DNA of 56,032 nucleotides from a virus, in the IMG/VR virus record IMGVR_UViG_3300020469_000058, positions 1-56,032 of that record, one strand, 5' to 3'. A program made the translations under genes and the position numbers. This document shows positions 7,020 to 16,405 of this stretch, piece by piece; the first letter of the stretch is position 1; every line of letters begins with the position of its first letter. The notes beneath the pieces were generated by a model. That model had not been told where the DNA came from and did no database searches. It saw only the letters and a list, made by a program, of their open reading frames with translations.

Positions 7020-8371
7020 TGTCCACATCTCAACAGTTCAAAATAACTGAGGCATCAATCTCGGCAGACCGTTTCGGTGGATTTGCATCAAATTCTTTTG
7101 ATGTTCGTACATCTGTTGCGGAATTAAATATATTTGAAAGTTTAGATAAACCTTATTTGACGGGAACTGTTGTTATTCTTGATGACAAAGCATTGTTTGA
7201 TTCAATGAATTTTCAAGGAACAGAACGATTTCGTATAAAACTTTCTTCTGCGGATGAAACTTTAGATACCGTATTCGAACGTACCTTTATGATGACTGGA
7301 ATCGAGCGTTCGGTCAAGGGAAATGATAACGGAAAATCTAGTATGTATGTTATTACATTACTAGACGAACATGCATATCTGAGTAGTCTAACAAGAATTA
7401 GTAAATCGTTTAACGGACGTATTGACAAGATTATTATTAAACTTCTTGCAACTCAAATGAATATGGATGTGGACGTTTCTTATTTGTTTAGAGGTGACGG
7501 TAAAGAATCTCTACCTGTTCAATCTAATATGAAAGGTATTATTCCTAACCTGAGTCCTATACAAACAATTAAATGGTTGATACAAAGAGCGACCACAGTT
7601 ACAGGGTCACCTTTCTTTGCTTATGCATCTATGCATGATGACAATCTTCGTCTAGGTAATTTAGATGCCATGTTATCACAAAAAGCGTTTAACTCAAAAT
7701 TACCTTACACATATAACCCAGCAAATGTTTCTAGTGCAGATACCCAATCGGAAGTAGAAAAAACATTTACTATTAAAGCATTAAAAACATCTAAGATGGG
7801 AAACACATTGAAACTTATTCAAGAAGGTGCAGTTTCATCACAGATGTCAAATACTAATCTTAACACAGGACAAATATTTAGTCAACACTTTTCAATAAGA
7901 AATACCTTGAATAAATTAAATAATCATGGTATAATTGGAGAGTATCAGAATGTATTTGATACTGAGTTTAAGATGGACGAATCTCTTGTAGATACTTTTG
8001 AATCACAGAGGTTTCATACAATAACATCTAGTGGTACATATGGTAGATTTAAAAGTTACCATGATGAGTTTGATGCGACTAAGTTTGAAAAGAAACTTGA
8101 AAGTAAAGCATTACACAATACTCTATATAAAAACATGATGAATGTAGTTATTGAAGGTGCGGGATTTATTGTTTCGAAAGCAAGTGTTGGTGACATAGTA
8201 AATTTAAAAATTGTAAATGATAATACAGAACAAGATAGAAATGTCGGTGAAGATGACTTAATAGATAAAACTAAATCTGGTAATTGTATTATATACGATA
8301 CTAGACATACTTTCTCTGGAACACAACACACGGTGTCTATGAACGTATGTAAACTGGAGAAACTTTCATAA
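7019..8371 (+). CDS. 27: Baseplate central hub protein, gp27-like
   Basis: The 450-residue protein is mostly beta. It starts with a Phe-Asp-Val-Arg-Thr strand and a Ser-Leu-Asp-Lys-Pro-Tyr-Leu-Thr-Gly-Thr-Val segment, then a middle region with Pro-Ile-Gln-Thr-Ile-Lys-Trp-Leu. This matches phage hub proteins of the gp27/VgrG-N type, in which repeated tube-like domains form a trimeric ring under the tail tube. The assignment rests on fold-like pattern and position directly before the OB-fold gp5-like gene, as gp27-gp5 form one complex in T4. There is no catalytic motif. T4 gp27 is somewhat shorter (391 residues). Confidence 0.6.
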   Translation: MSTSQQFKITEASISADRFGGFASNSFDVRTSVAELNIFESLDKPYLTGTVVILDDKALFDSMNFQGTERFRIKLSSADETLDTVFERTFMMTGIERSVKGNDNGKSSMYVITLLDEHAYLSSLTRISKSFNGRIDKIIIKLLATQMNMDVDVSYLFRGDGKESLPVQSNMKGIIPNLSPIQTIKWLIQRATTVTGSPFFAYASMHDDNLRLGNLDAMLSQKAFNSKLPYTYNPANVSSADTQSEVEKTFTIKALKTSKMGNTLKLIQEGAVSSQMSNTNLNTGQIFSQHFSIRNTLNKLNNHGIIGEYQNVFDTEFKMDESLVDTFESQRFHTITSSGTYGRFKSYHDEFDATKFEKKLESKALHNTLYKNMMNVVIEGAGFIVSKASVGDIVNLKIVNDNTEQDRNVGEDDLIDKTKSGNCIIYDTRHTFSGTQHTVSMNVCKLEKLS

Positions 8372-9231
8372 TGAAACCAATTCTTTCAGAGTATTATGGT
8401 GATAACACACGATGGTTTATTGCAACTGTTGTGGATTCTTCACCACCATATGGTTTTGAAGGACGAGTAAAAATTCGTGTACATGGATTACATACCTCGT
8501 CTACTAAACTAATACCTCAACATGACCTACCATGGGCGCAATGCGTTGTACCTACAACAGAAGGTGGAATATCTGGTATTGGAAGAATGCCACAGGTTCA
8601 ACCTAATGCATTGGTCTTCGGTATGTTTATGGATGGTGTAAATTCACAAACACCTATTGTATTAGGTAGTCTACCGCATATTGAATTACCTACAAGAACT
8701 CAACTAGGTCAAGTGGGTGAAGATATTGGAGAAGATAACAAACCAGAAGGTCTGTGGCAAAGTGTTATTGCCGCAGTAAAACCAAAAGATGTTGATATAC
8801 AAAATGACAATAGTGGTAATATTAATAATCTGGTAAGATTGTCACGAGAAAAAACTGCGGTCAAGTTCTTTTTAAATCTTGGATATACTGTTAAACAATC
8901 TATAGGTTTAGTTTCTGGTCTTGAGATGGCTTCTGGTTTAAGAACTGGTGTTAATGTTCAATCAAGTGGTCTTGGAAGGTATTCTAGAAAAAGGTATAAT
9001 GATTTACAAAACTTTTCTAATGACTACAATCAATTTATGGTTCAACTTGCCTTCATTGCATACGAATTAAATGGGTCACAAACAAACGCAAATATAAAAC
9101 TACTACAATCAGATAAGTTAGAAGGTTCTGATGGAGTGTGTAGGGTAGTGTGTAAGTATTATATTCAAGATGAGTCTCTTACAAAACAGTCAGAACTTGC
9201 CGCACGAAGAATGATGGATAGGATAGCATAA
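8371..9231 (+). CDS. 5: gp5-like OB-fold hub protein (N-terminal part of a split gp5)
   Basis: In this 286-residue protein, residues 1-110 match the OB-fold that begins gp5/VgrG-type spike proteins: Trp-Phe-Ile-Ala-Thr-Val-Val near 16-22, Gly-Arg-Val-Lys-Ile-Arg-Val-His-Gly near 31-39, Leu-Pro-Trp-Ala and Val-Leu-Gly-Ser. In T4 this domain joins gp27 to the spike. The remaining 170 residues are not lysozyme: no glycoside hydrolase motif is visible, and they look helical. The lytic and beta-helix parts of T4 gp5 appear instead as the next two genes. One-base overlaps (ATG within TAATG) link it to both neighbours, consistent with fixed stoichiometry in one complex. Confidence 0.7.
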   Translation: MKPILSEYYGDNTRWFIATVVDSSPPYGFEGRVKIRVHGLHTSSTKLIPQHDLPWAQCVVPTTEGGISGIGRMPQVQPNALVFGMFMDGVNSQTPIVLGSLPHIELPTRTQLGQVGEDIGEDNKPEGLWQSVIAAVKPKDVDIQNDNSGNINNLVRLSREKTAVKFFLNLGYTVKQSIGLVSGLEMASGLRTGVNVQSSGLGRYSRKRYNDLQNFSNDYNQFMVQLAFIAYELNGSQTNANIKLLQSDKLEGSDGVCRVVCKYYIQDESLTKQSELAARRMMDRIA

Positions 9232-11018
9232 TGGCATTAAACAAATCTTCACTCAACAGTACAATAAACTCTGAAATCAATAAACAGGTTGAAGGGAATG
9301 CTAATTATGCCTCTAGTGCTGTAAACACTATCGAAGATACATTTGCAAAGACCACAAGTAAAATTGGTAAGGTTGATGGAGAAGTCTTAGGTGGAGTTCA
9401 GTCTTTAGGTTCGTCTGCTCTTGACGGAAACGAAGTATTAAAAGATGGTATAGGAAAACTTACAGATAAGATTCCTAGTTTAGGAGGTACTGCAACTGCA
9501 CAATCATCCATACCAAACCTTTTAGGTTTATCAGAAGCAGACCCTACTGCATCTGCAATGGAAGCAGTTGGTGGTGCATCACCCAAAGACCTTCAATCCG
9601 CAGTAGATAAAGTAACAACTATCTCTGGTGAATCGATGACTGATATATCTACATTTACTGCCAGTATTGCTTCCGCTGATGAACTAACAAGTATTACCGC
9701 TGCTCTTCCTTCTTTAGAAATTCCTAGTCTTGATGCAGTCGTAGGTGAGATTACCCCTGTTGCAAGTCTGAGTAGTCTTGGAGATGGTGTGAAGGATGCA
9801 GTATCAGATGCAACTAGTATTGGTGGTCTTAGTGCGTCACTCCCGTCACCAAAGAATACATTAAGTAATTTCGGTAGTGTTGGTGATTTAGTTTCAAGTG
9901 GATTGAACGATATTACAACCGCTGCTACAGGATTTGTAAATGATGCAACCAAGTTTGCAGATGACTTTGCATCATCGATAGACAAAGGTGTCAGTGGAGT
10001 TTTACAGAATCTTGCAGAGGGATTGACAGGACAAGCATCTTCTTTCCTCGCTAATATTGTGCCTGGCGGTATTAGTTCAACTGAAGCAGAGAGAAGAGAA
10101 ATATTAAGACAGTTTTCAACAGGAGACCCAACAGAAAAAACTAAAGCAGTTAAAACACTGACATCAAAATCTAATAACGTGTCTCCTGAAATGAAAAGTA
10201 TTATTGATAAAGTAGAAGCGACTACACCTAATACATTGTCAGATAAAGTTGCAAACGAAGCAAAAAAACAAGGTGTTCCTCAAGAAAAAATAGATGTAGC
10301 TATTGCAGAATTACAAACAATTGATAATAGTTTAGAACAACTTGATACAACTATTGGTGGTACAGTTGTTATTGACCAGAGTATGTTTGATGAAGACTTT
10401 TCTATTGGTCAAAATGAATCTAAGTGGTCTGGTCGTACATCTAAAGATGATGTGTTTACATACGTTGCATCTGTAGAGGAATTAGATGCAGATTTCGCTC
10501 GTGTAGAAAGACAAGTTACAGAAGTAATCGTCCACGCAACCGAAACATTTACCAATAAAGACATTGGTGCAATAGAGATAAATAACATTCATAACGAATT
10601 AGGACACGATGGTATTGGTTATCATTATGTAATTAGAAGAGATGGTAGACTTCAACGTGGTAGACCTGTTAATAAGGTTGGAGAACACGCAGTAGTAAAT
10701 GGACATGATGTATATTCAATTGGTATTGTAATGGTTGGTGGTATAAATGTATCTGCGGGAGATGATAACCCTGAAACTTATAGGTCTTCACAATCATTCA
10801 CTCGTGAACAATATACGACACTAGAAAAATTTATTAGGTCATTCTATCGTAAATATTCTGGTGGACAAGTATTTGGACATAATGATATTGATGTACAAGA
10901 AGAAGACCCATACTTTGATGTGACCGATTATATTGAATCAGTATTTAGAAAAACTAATATAACCACTGACCCATCTAGCAGTTCACCATTAAGTCCATCC
11001 GAGATTAACGTACAATGA
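9231..11018 (+). CDS. Baseplate-associated N-acetylmuramoyl-L-alanine amidase (amidase_2-like)
   Basis: The 595-residue protein is in two parts. Residues 1-420 are Ser/Thr/Ala/Asp-rich and low in aromatic residues, probably an extended or helical stalk. Residues about 425-580 form an amidase_2/T7-lysozyme-like domain: H435 in Val-His-Ala-Thr-Glu-Thr, a Tyr-His-Tyr-Val-Ile-Arg-Arg-Asp-Gly stretch, a Gly-Arg-Pro-x-x-Lys segment, and H550 in Gly-His-Asn-Asp followed by an Asp-Pro-Tyr-Phe-Asp. H435, H550 and the later Asp are the likely zinc ligands. It would cut the peptide-sugar amide bond of peptidoglycan during injection. Its position between OB-fold and beta-helix genes is exactly that of the lysozyme domain inside T4 gp5. 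Confidence 0.8.
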   Translation: MALNKSSLNSTINSEINKQVEGNANYASSAVNTIEDTFAKTTSKIGKVDGEVLGGVQSLGSSALDGNEVLKDGIGKLTDKIPSLGGTATAQSSIPNLLGLSEADPTASAMEAVGGASPKDLQSAVDKVTTISGESMTDISTFTASIASADELTSITAALPSLEIPSLDAVVGEITPVASLSSLGDGVKDAVSDATSIGGLSASLPSPKNTLSNFGSVGDLVSSGLNDITTAATGFVNDATKFADDFASSIDKGVSGVLQNLAEGLTGQASSFLANIVPGGISSTEAERREILRQFSTGDPTEKTKAVKTLTSKSNNVSPEMKSIIDKVEATTPNTLSDKVANEAKKQGVPQEKIDVAIAELQTIDNSLEQLDTTIGGTVVIDQSMFDEDFSIGQNESKWSGRTSKDDVFTYVASVEELDADFARVERQVTEVIVHATETFTNKDIGAIEINNIHNELGHDGIGYHYVIRRDGRLQRGRPVNKVGEHAVVNGHDVYSIGIVMVGGINVSAGDDNPETYRSSQSFTREQYTTLEKFIRSFYRKYSGGQVFGHNDIDVQEEDPYFDVTDYIESVFRKTNITTDPSSSSPLSPSEINVQ

Positions 11019-12463
11019 CAACTAAAAAAGATAATTACAGAGAACGAGTTAATAAACTAGGTGAGGGTACAGAACAGACTCTTGGTGTTTCTATTGATGG
11101 AATGCAAGACCCTACTGGTGAATATCCTAAAAGAGATTATAACTTCGGAACAGGTATCAATAAAGCTGCCCGTGGTATAAAGATTAATGACCTTTACCTT
11201 GGGGGTGGAGACGTTGGTGTATCTCTAGGGGTACAATCACAACGTCCTTCCGAATATCCTTTTAACCAAGTATCAGAATCTTTATCTGGTCATGTTGTAG
11301 AATATGATGACACGCCAGGCGGTGAACGAGTATTAATTAAACACCGTAAAGGTGCGGGTGTAGAGATGAGAGCAGATGGTTCTGTTCTTATTTCTGCGGT
11401 AAACAATAAAGTAGAAGTCACTGGTGGTGACCAAACTGTTATTGTTGAAGGACATGGTAACTTAGTCTACAATGGTAATCTTAATCTTAAAGTAACAGGT
11501 GATTACAACATAGATGTTGGTGGTAATTATAATGTCAATGTTGCGGGTAATTTAGTAGAGTCTATCGAACATAATTTAAAAACAACAGTCACAGGTAATA
11601 CTAATCTAACAACAAAAGGTACAAGAAACCTAAAGACCGTTGGAACAAACACTCATATGATGTTATCAGATAATAATCAGTTTGTCAAGGGTAATCATAA
11701 ACATCTTGTTGAAGGTAATATTGACCAAGCATCTGAAGGAAAGATATTTGTATCTGGTAAAGAATCCTATGCAGTATCATCTAAGAACACCAATATCACG
11801 GGTGCGAAGTTCGTATCAGTATTGGGACAGAAGGGTGCAATCGGTGGTAAGAAGGTTGACTTTACTGGTAATGTGTTCCAAGGTAATGAAGGTGCAATGG
11901 CAGAATCTTCTGGTGCAATCTTCCACGGTACATTCAAGGGTATTGCAGACGAAGCGATTCGTTCATACAATGCGAATGTAGCAGGATTTGCCGAAGTATC
12001 TGACCTAACACATGGACAGTCATATGCGGAAGCAGCAACTTCTGGAAGTGCGGTTGGTGATACTCATACAGCAGCAACCAAGGTACAGGCGGTTATTACA
12101 GGGGAAGACCCACTGACTCCATTAGTAGTAGTAGGACACGCAACCTCTGGTTCATATGCAATCAAGAATGTTGTGGTCGATGCAGATGATTCGTTAAAGA
12201 ATAAAATCTTATTGACCGATGATTACGAGAATGTATTTGATAAGATACCAACTACCCAAGAGATTCGTTCTGCATTTAGAAACAAGTCTTCTCGTGATAC
12301 TGTAGGTGGTATTCTTGTTTCAGAAGAAAGACTAAACCCAGACTACAAAGCTACAACTCCACCTTCAATTGGAAGAACTGCAAAGAAATCTCCATCATCT
12401 AGATTTGGATTTGAACCGATTGGTAATGCATTAGAGAATAGAGGTAAAAGGTTCACACCATGA
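11015..12463 (+). CDS. Cell-puncturing spike, gp5 C-terminal beta-helix-like
   Basis: In this 482-residue protein, residues about 90-130 resemble the gp5/VgrG region before the needle: Pro-Gly-Gly-Glu-Arg-Val-Leu-Ile-Lys-His, then Gly-Ala-Gly-Val-Glu-Met. Residues 130-280 are a run of octapeptide-like repeats (Val-x-Val-x-Gly-Asn / Asn-Leu-x-x-x-Val-x-Gly), the pattern of the trimeric beta-helix of T4 gp5C. The C-terminal 190 residues are Ala/Ser-rich and then basic, of unknown role. The start overlaps the stop of the amidase gene by 4 bases. I read it as the needle part of a gp5 divided over three genes. Confidence 0.75.
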   Translation: MTTKKDNYRERVNKLGEGTEQTLGVSIDGMQDPTGEYPKRDYNFGTGINKAARGIKINDLYLGGGDVGVSLGVQSQRPSEYPFNQVSESLSGHVVEYDDTPGGERVLIKHRKGAGVEMRADGSVLISAVNNKVEVTGGDQTVIVEGHGNLVYNGNLNLKVTGDYNIDVGGNYNVNVAGNLVESIEHNLKTTVTGNTNLTTKGTRNLKTVGTNTHMMLSDNNQFVKGNHKHLVEGNIDQASEGKIFVSGKESYAVSSKNTNITGAKFVSVLGQKGAIGGKKVDFTGNVFQGNEGAMAESSGAIFHGTFKGIADEAIRSYNANVAGFAEVSDLTHGQSYAEAATSGSAVGDTHTAATKVQAVITGEDPLTPLVVVGHATSGSYAIKNVVVDADDSLKNKILLTDDYENVFDKIPTTQEIRSAFRNKSSRDTVGGILVSEERLNPDYKATTPPSIGRTAKKSPSSRFGFEPIGNALENRGKRFTP

Positions 12464-13053
12464 TAATATTAGTAGACCCAGTATATAATCCAGAATTTCA
12501 AAGTAGTATTAATTCTGCAACTAGACTAGCAAAAGGTGTGACCGTTGCCAAGTTCTTGGGTGCATATGGAGATAGAACACCGTTCAATCATGTTGAAAGT
12601 GCATCTGTAAGGAAACAAACTGCAAGAAATCTATATCTTCAAGCAGAAGCAATGAGTATTATTAACGGTAATACAGAAAACTTTAACAAAGTAAGACTAG
12701 TAGTATCAGAAGGTTTGTATGACCTGAAATCTATTGATGCGGGTGATGAAACCATGCAGAAGAAATCTGACGGTAGATTGGTGTATTATCAAGTAATCGA
12801 TAGAGAAGGAAATGTTGACCTAGAGAAAACATTTGATGTTGCAGAGTATTGGAAAGATTATATTAATTTTAAGAACATCTACTTAGATTATGACACATAC
12901 AATCCAGATAAAACACTTACTGGTCAGATTGGTCTAGAGTTTCCGACTGTTCCAAGTAGTTTTGATATAACTTTTACTAAGGATGTTAGTACTCATTTTA
13001 ATAATGAGTTAATGAGTAAAAATGAATTAGTAGAAATTAAAGAGAAAGACTAA
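12460..13053 (+). CDS. Conserved baseplate-operon protein of unknown function
   Basis: The 197-residue acidic protein begins with Ile-Leu-Val-Asp-Pro-Val-Tyr-Asn-Pro-Glu-Phe and contains Val-Val-Ser-Glu-Gly-Leu-Tyr at about 80-86 and Tyr-Trp-Lys-Asp-Tyr-Ile-Asn near 125-131. Proteins with this pattern lie next to gp5 in cyanophages, so it is a conserved marine T4-like baseplate-region protein. I know no function for it. It overlaps the spike gene by 4 bases (ATGA), which suggests co-translation with the spike. There are no membrane or catalytic motifs. Confidence 0.75.
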   Translation: MIILVDPVYNPEFQSSINSATRLAKGVTVAKFLGAYGDRTPFNHVESASVRKQTARNLYLQAEAMSIINGNTENFNKVRLVVSEGLYDLKSIDAGDETMQKKSDGRLVYYQVIDREGNVDLEKTFDVAEYWKDYINFKNIYLDYDTYNPDKTLTGQIGLEFPTVPSSFDITFTKDVSTHFNNELMSKNELVEIKEKD

Positions 13054-13060
13054 AAAAGGT

Positions 13061-13068
13061 TATAAATA
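13061..13068 (+). promoter_or_regulatory. T4-type late promoter (TATAAATA) before gp25
   Basis: There is a perfect octamer, then GAAGT and the ATG of gp25 at 13074, a gap of exactly 5 nt. The predicted transcription start coincides with the initiation codon. Confidence 0.8.
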
Positions 13069-13073
13069 GAAGT

Positions 13074-13523
13074 ATGGCAATACGTAGAGCATTCGCACAG
13101 GAAGATACTAATCTCCAATCTGCTACAGTAACAACTAGTAGAGAGAGACAGTATTCTGACGTTGACCTTTCATTTAAGGTGAAACCTACCAGTGGAGAAA
13201 TCTTCAAAAAACTGGATGGTGCCGCAGTGAAACAGTCAATCAAAACACTAGTTATGACAAATAGACTAGAGAAACCGTTTCGTCCTGATTTTGGTGGAGA
13301 TGTAAGGGGACAATTGTTCGAATTAGCGGACAAAGGAAAGTCTTCTATTCTACGTAGAGGTATAATACAGAACATAGAAGTATATGAACCCAGAGCAGAA
13401 GTCCTTAATGTGATTGTAAAAATGCAACCTGATAGACACAGTCTGGACGTAACTATTAAATTTAAGGTAGTGAATACAACCGAAGAAGTAGAATTCACCA
13501 CAACATTAGCAAGGTTAAGATAA
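13074..13523 (+). CDS. 25: Baseplate wedge subunit gp25
   Basis: The 149-residue protein belongs to the GPW/gp25 family. It shows Tyr-Ser-Asp-Val-Asp-Leu-Ser-Phe near 27-34, Glu-Lys-Pro-Phe-Arg-Pro-Asp-Phe-Gly-Gly near 66-75, and a late strand Val-Ile-Val-Lys-Met-Gln-Pro-Asp. In T4, gp25 joins gp6 and gp53 in the wedge core and primes sheath polymerisation. The ATG lies 5 nt after a late promoter and has no Shine-Dalgarno sequence of its own. It is translated either from a leaderless transcript or from read-through of the operon. gp6 follows one base after its stop. Confidence 0.9.
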   Translation: MAIRRAFAQEDTNLQSATVTTSRERQYSDVDLSFKVKPTSGEIFKKLDGAAVKQSIKTLVMTNRLEKPFRPDFGGDVRGQLFELADKGKSSILRRGIIQNIEVYEPRAEVLNVIVKMQPDRHSLDVTIKFKVVNTTEEVEFTTTLARLR

Positions 13524-13524
13524 C

Positions 13525-15351
13525 ATGGCAACAACAATAAAATCGACATCGTTAGATTTTGATGCAATCAAAAACAATCTAAAAACTTTTCTCGCAGAAA
13601 AAAATGAGTTTTCAGACTTTAATTTTGAAGCGTCTGGATTGTCAAACATCCTAGATGTTCTTGCATACAACACACACTACAATGGTTTAACTGCTAACTT
13701 TGCATTGAACGAATCTTTTCTTGGTACTGCACAATTACGTAGTTCATTGGTATCTCTTTCAGAAGGTATAGGATATATTCCAGATTCTAAAACATCTTCT
13801 CAAGCAATTATTAAGATGTCTGTAAATTTAAGTGGTGTTTCTGGTCGTACTGCAACCATTCAAATACCTAGTGGTTTTAAATTCAATTCAACCGTTGATA
13901 CTACAGAATATGTGTTTCAAACTCTAGAAGATTTAACTGCAAGTGATAATGGTGAAGGTCTGTATATATTTAAAGATGCGTCTGGTAATGAAAACATTAA
14001 AGTATTCGAAGGAACAGAAAGAGTAAAAACTTTCCTTATAACAAGAAAAGAAGAAAATGCAGTTTATATTATTCCAGATGCAAATATGGATATTGATACT
14101 GCGGTGGTTCGTGTCTATGAAACGCCTGGCGCTTCTGCATTCGCAACATATACAAACTTACTAAAAGCAACAACAATTAACATTGCATCAACATTGTTTA
14201 TTCTAAAAGAATCACCTAATGGATTCTTTGAACTAACTTTTGGTAATGGAACTACTTTAGGTAGAGCCCCAGATGCGGGTAATAAAGTTGTTGTGACATA
14301 TCTTGCCTCAAGTGGTGCTGAATCAGATACCGCTAAAGTATTCGAACCACAATCAACAATATCAGTTGCGGGTGGTAACTACTCTGTGGTTGTTAGTACT
14401 GTTGCAAATGCAGTTGGTGGTGGTGAGAAAGAAAGTATTGAATCCATTCGTAAGACTGCACCTTTTCAGTATGCAACTCAGAACCGAATGGTAACTGCGG
14501 TTGATTACTCTACCCTAGTATTAAGAAACTTTTCCACATTAATCAAAGATATAAAATCATTTGGTGGTGAAGATGCACTTGACCCTAAGTTTGGGACAAT
14601 CTTTATGTCAGTATTATTTAATGCAGATGTAGATTCAGTAACAGAAGACGTAACAAAACAATCTATTATAGACCTTTCGAATCAATTATCAGTAGCGTCC
14701 TTTAGTTTAGAGTTTATTGACCCAGTAAAAACTTTTATTGAGACAGAAGTATTCTTCCAATTTAATCCTAGCTTGACTACACTTTCTAGAAATACAATTC
14801 AAGATAATGTCAACACAACGATTAGTGATTACTTTACTGATAACACAGGTAAATTTGGACAATCATTTAGACGTTCAAATCTATTAACTTTGATAGATGA
14901 CGTAAGTCCCTCAATCTTATCATCTCGTGCAACAGTTAGAATGCAGAGAAGGTTCTCACCTACATTAACTAAGATTCAAGACCATACATTAAGATATGCT
15001 GCTAATATTTCTGAAACCGATGATGTAAATTATATCATTACTTCAAATGCGTTTCAATATAAAAATAAGACATGTATCATTAGAAACAAACTAAACACTA
15101 ATAAACTAGAAGTATTTAATCAGAATGACCGTATTGTTATAGTAGATAACGTTGGTTCATTTACTAAGGACACTATTAGTATAGTAGGATTACAAATAGA
15201 TAATTTTGTTGGTTCAGAATCATTTATTAAAGTAAGTGCAGTCGCAGCTAATGAAAGTGCAATTACTCCATTCAGAGAAGATATTATTGAACATGATAAG
15301 AGTCAATCGTTTAGTCGTATCGTAGATGTTGACACTGGAGTCACTACGTAA
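13525..15351 (+). CDS. 6: Baseplate wedge subunit gp6 (baseplate J-like)
   Basis: The 608-residue protein begins in the usual gp6 way: Leu-Asp-Phe-Asp-x-Ile-Lys-x-Asn-Leu near 10-20, then Phe-Glu-Ala-Ser-Gly-Leu-Ser-Asn-Ile-Leu-Asp-Val-Leu-Ala-Tyr-Asn-Thr-His-Tyr. The middle contains Gly-Asn-Gly-x-x-Leu-Gly (about 235-245) and the end of the J-like domain Arg-x-x-Ala-Pro-x-x-Tyr-x-x-Gln-Asn-Arg. gp6 dimers form the ring that holds the wedges together around the hub. Length is close to T4 gp6 (660). It sits in the conserved order gp25-gp6 and ends in TAATG with the next gene. Confidence 0.9.
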   Translation: MATTIKSTSLDFDAIKNNLKTFLAEKNEFSDFNFEASGLSNILDVLAYNTHYNGLTANFALNESFLGTAQLRSSLVSLSEGIGYIPDSKTSSQAIIKMSVNLSGVSGRTATIQIPSGFKFNSTVDTTEYVFQTLEDLTASDNGEGLYIFKDASGNENIKVFEGTERVKTFLITRKEENAVYIIPDANMDIDTAVVRVYETPGASAFATYTNLLKATTINIASTLFILKESPNGFFELTFGNGTTLGRAPDAGNKVVVTYLASSGAESDTAKVFEPQSTISVAGGNYSVVVSTVANAVGGGEKESIESIRKTAPFQYATQNRMVTAVDYSTLVLRNFSTLIKDIKSFGGEDALDPKFGTIFMSVLFNADVDSVTEDVTKQSIIDLSNQLSVASFSLEFIDPVKTFIETEVFFQFNPSLTTLSRNTIQDNVNTTISDYFTDNTGKFGQSFRRSNLLTLIDDVSPSILSSRATVRMQRRFSPTLTKIQDHTLRYAANISETDDVNYIITSNAFQYKNKTCIIRNKLNTNKLEVFNQNDRIVIVDNVGSFTKDTISIVGLQIDNFVGSESFIKVSAVAANESAITPFREDIIEHDKSQSFSRIVDVDTGVTT

Positions 15352-16364
15352 TGGCAATAAACCATCCACATGGCAAGAACGATACTCTGATTGATTTAAA
15401 TAGGAGAGATATTACCTTTCCTAAAAATCAAATCCAAGAGGTTCTTCCTGAGTTCTTTAGAGGTACATATCCAAAACTCATAAGTCTTTTGGAGGAGTAC
15501 TATCATTTTGAGACGGGGTCTGAGTCTCCTTCTCGTTTGATTAGTGAGTTGTTCCTTAACCGTGATATTACTCAGAATGATATAGAACTTTTGTCCTATA
15601 TCGAAGATGAACTTTTATTGGGTCAATCTTTCTTTGAAGGATTTGCAGATAAAAGAGCTGCAGCAAAGTATTCAAATACATTATATCGTTCAAAAGGAAC
15701 ATTGTATTCAATACAACAATTCTTTAGAACATTCTTTTCCATTGACCCAGACGTAATCTATACTAAGAAAAATATATTTAAGGTTGGGGAAGAGGATTCT
15801 AAGATTGGTTTTAACTCTCAGAAGTTTATTACCGATAACAAATTATACCAGACTTTTGCACTACTTGTCAAGTCTGAAATTGCAGAAACAGAATGGAAAG
15901 AACCATATAAGTTGTTCGTCCATCCTGCTGGCATGTTTGTTGGTAGTGAAGTGCAAATTGTATCTGTGGGAACAGATGAAATTACCGCTCCATTAGTTCA
16001 ACTTGAACCACCACCACCTATTACTATTGAAAATACAGGGTCGTTCAATGTGTTACCAACACTAGATTTAACTGCACTTGTTGATGACCTATATAGTGAT
16101 TCAGATGGTATGTTAAGTAGAATTAATGCAGAACTTACTGATATCAGAGGGTTCAGACCAAATACTATACAGACTATTGAAAATCAGTATTCATCATTAA
16201 GAGAAGCACAAACTGCAACATCTCCAACATTTGATGATTCTGACCAGTTTGAAACAAATGGTATGGATTTATCAAATCATTTCCATTGGGAAACGATTGA
16301 CCAAGAGAAACATATTTTTTATAGTGCAGATAGTGACCAATACCTAAAAAGTTTTACATTATAG
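15351..16364 (+). CDS. Baseplate wedge protein, gp7-like (tentative)
   Basis: The 337-residue protein starts with a short basic segment. It then has Glu-Val-Leu-Pro-Glu-Phe-Phe-x-x-x-Tyr-Pro-Lys-Leu-Ile-x-Leu-Leu-Glu-x-Tyr-Tyr at about 29-51, and a Tyr-Arg-Ser-Lys-Gly-Thr segment at about 111-116 followed by aromatic helices. This N-terminal pattern is shared by large proteins that follow gp6 in cyanophages and are usually taken as wedge (gp7-like) proteins. T4 gp7 is about three times longer, so this would be a short version. Position gp6-x-gp8 supports the role. A late promoter lies just after its stop (16376). Confidence 0.5.
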   Translation: MAINHPHGKNDTLIDLNRRDITFPKNQIQEVLPEFFRGTYPKLISLLEEYYHFETGSESPSRLISELFLNRDITQNDIELLSYIEDELLLGQSFFEGFADKRAAAKYSNTLYRSKGTLYSIQQFFRTFFSIDPDVIYTKKNIFKVGEEDSKIGFNSQKFITDNKLYQTFALLVKSEIAETEWKEPYKLFVHPAGMFVGSEVQIVSVGTDEITAPLVQLEPPPPITIENTGSFNVLPTLDLTALVDDLYSDSDGMLSRINAELTDIRGFRPNTIQTIENQYSSLREAQTATSPTFDDSDQFETNGMDLSNHFHWETIDQEKHIFYSADSDQYLKSFTL

Positions 16365-16375
16365 TGTAAAAGACT

Positions 16376-16383
16376 TATAAATA
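16376..16383 (+). promoter_or_regulatory. T4-type late promoter (TATAAATA)
   Basis: There is a perfect octamer 22 nt before the ATG at 16406. It lies in the 41-nt gap after the gp7-like gene. Confidence 0.85.
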
Positions 16384-16405
16384 GATTAAACAGACGGATT
16401 ATCAA

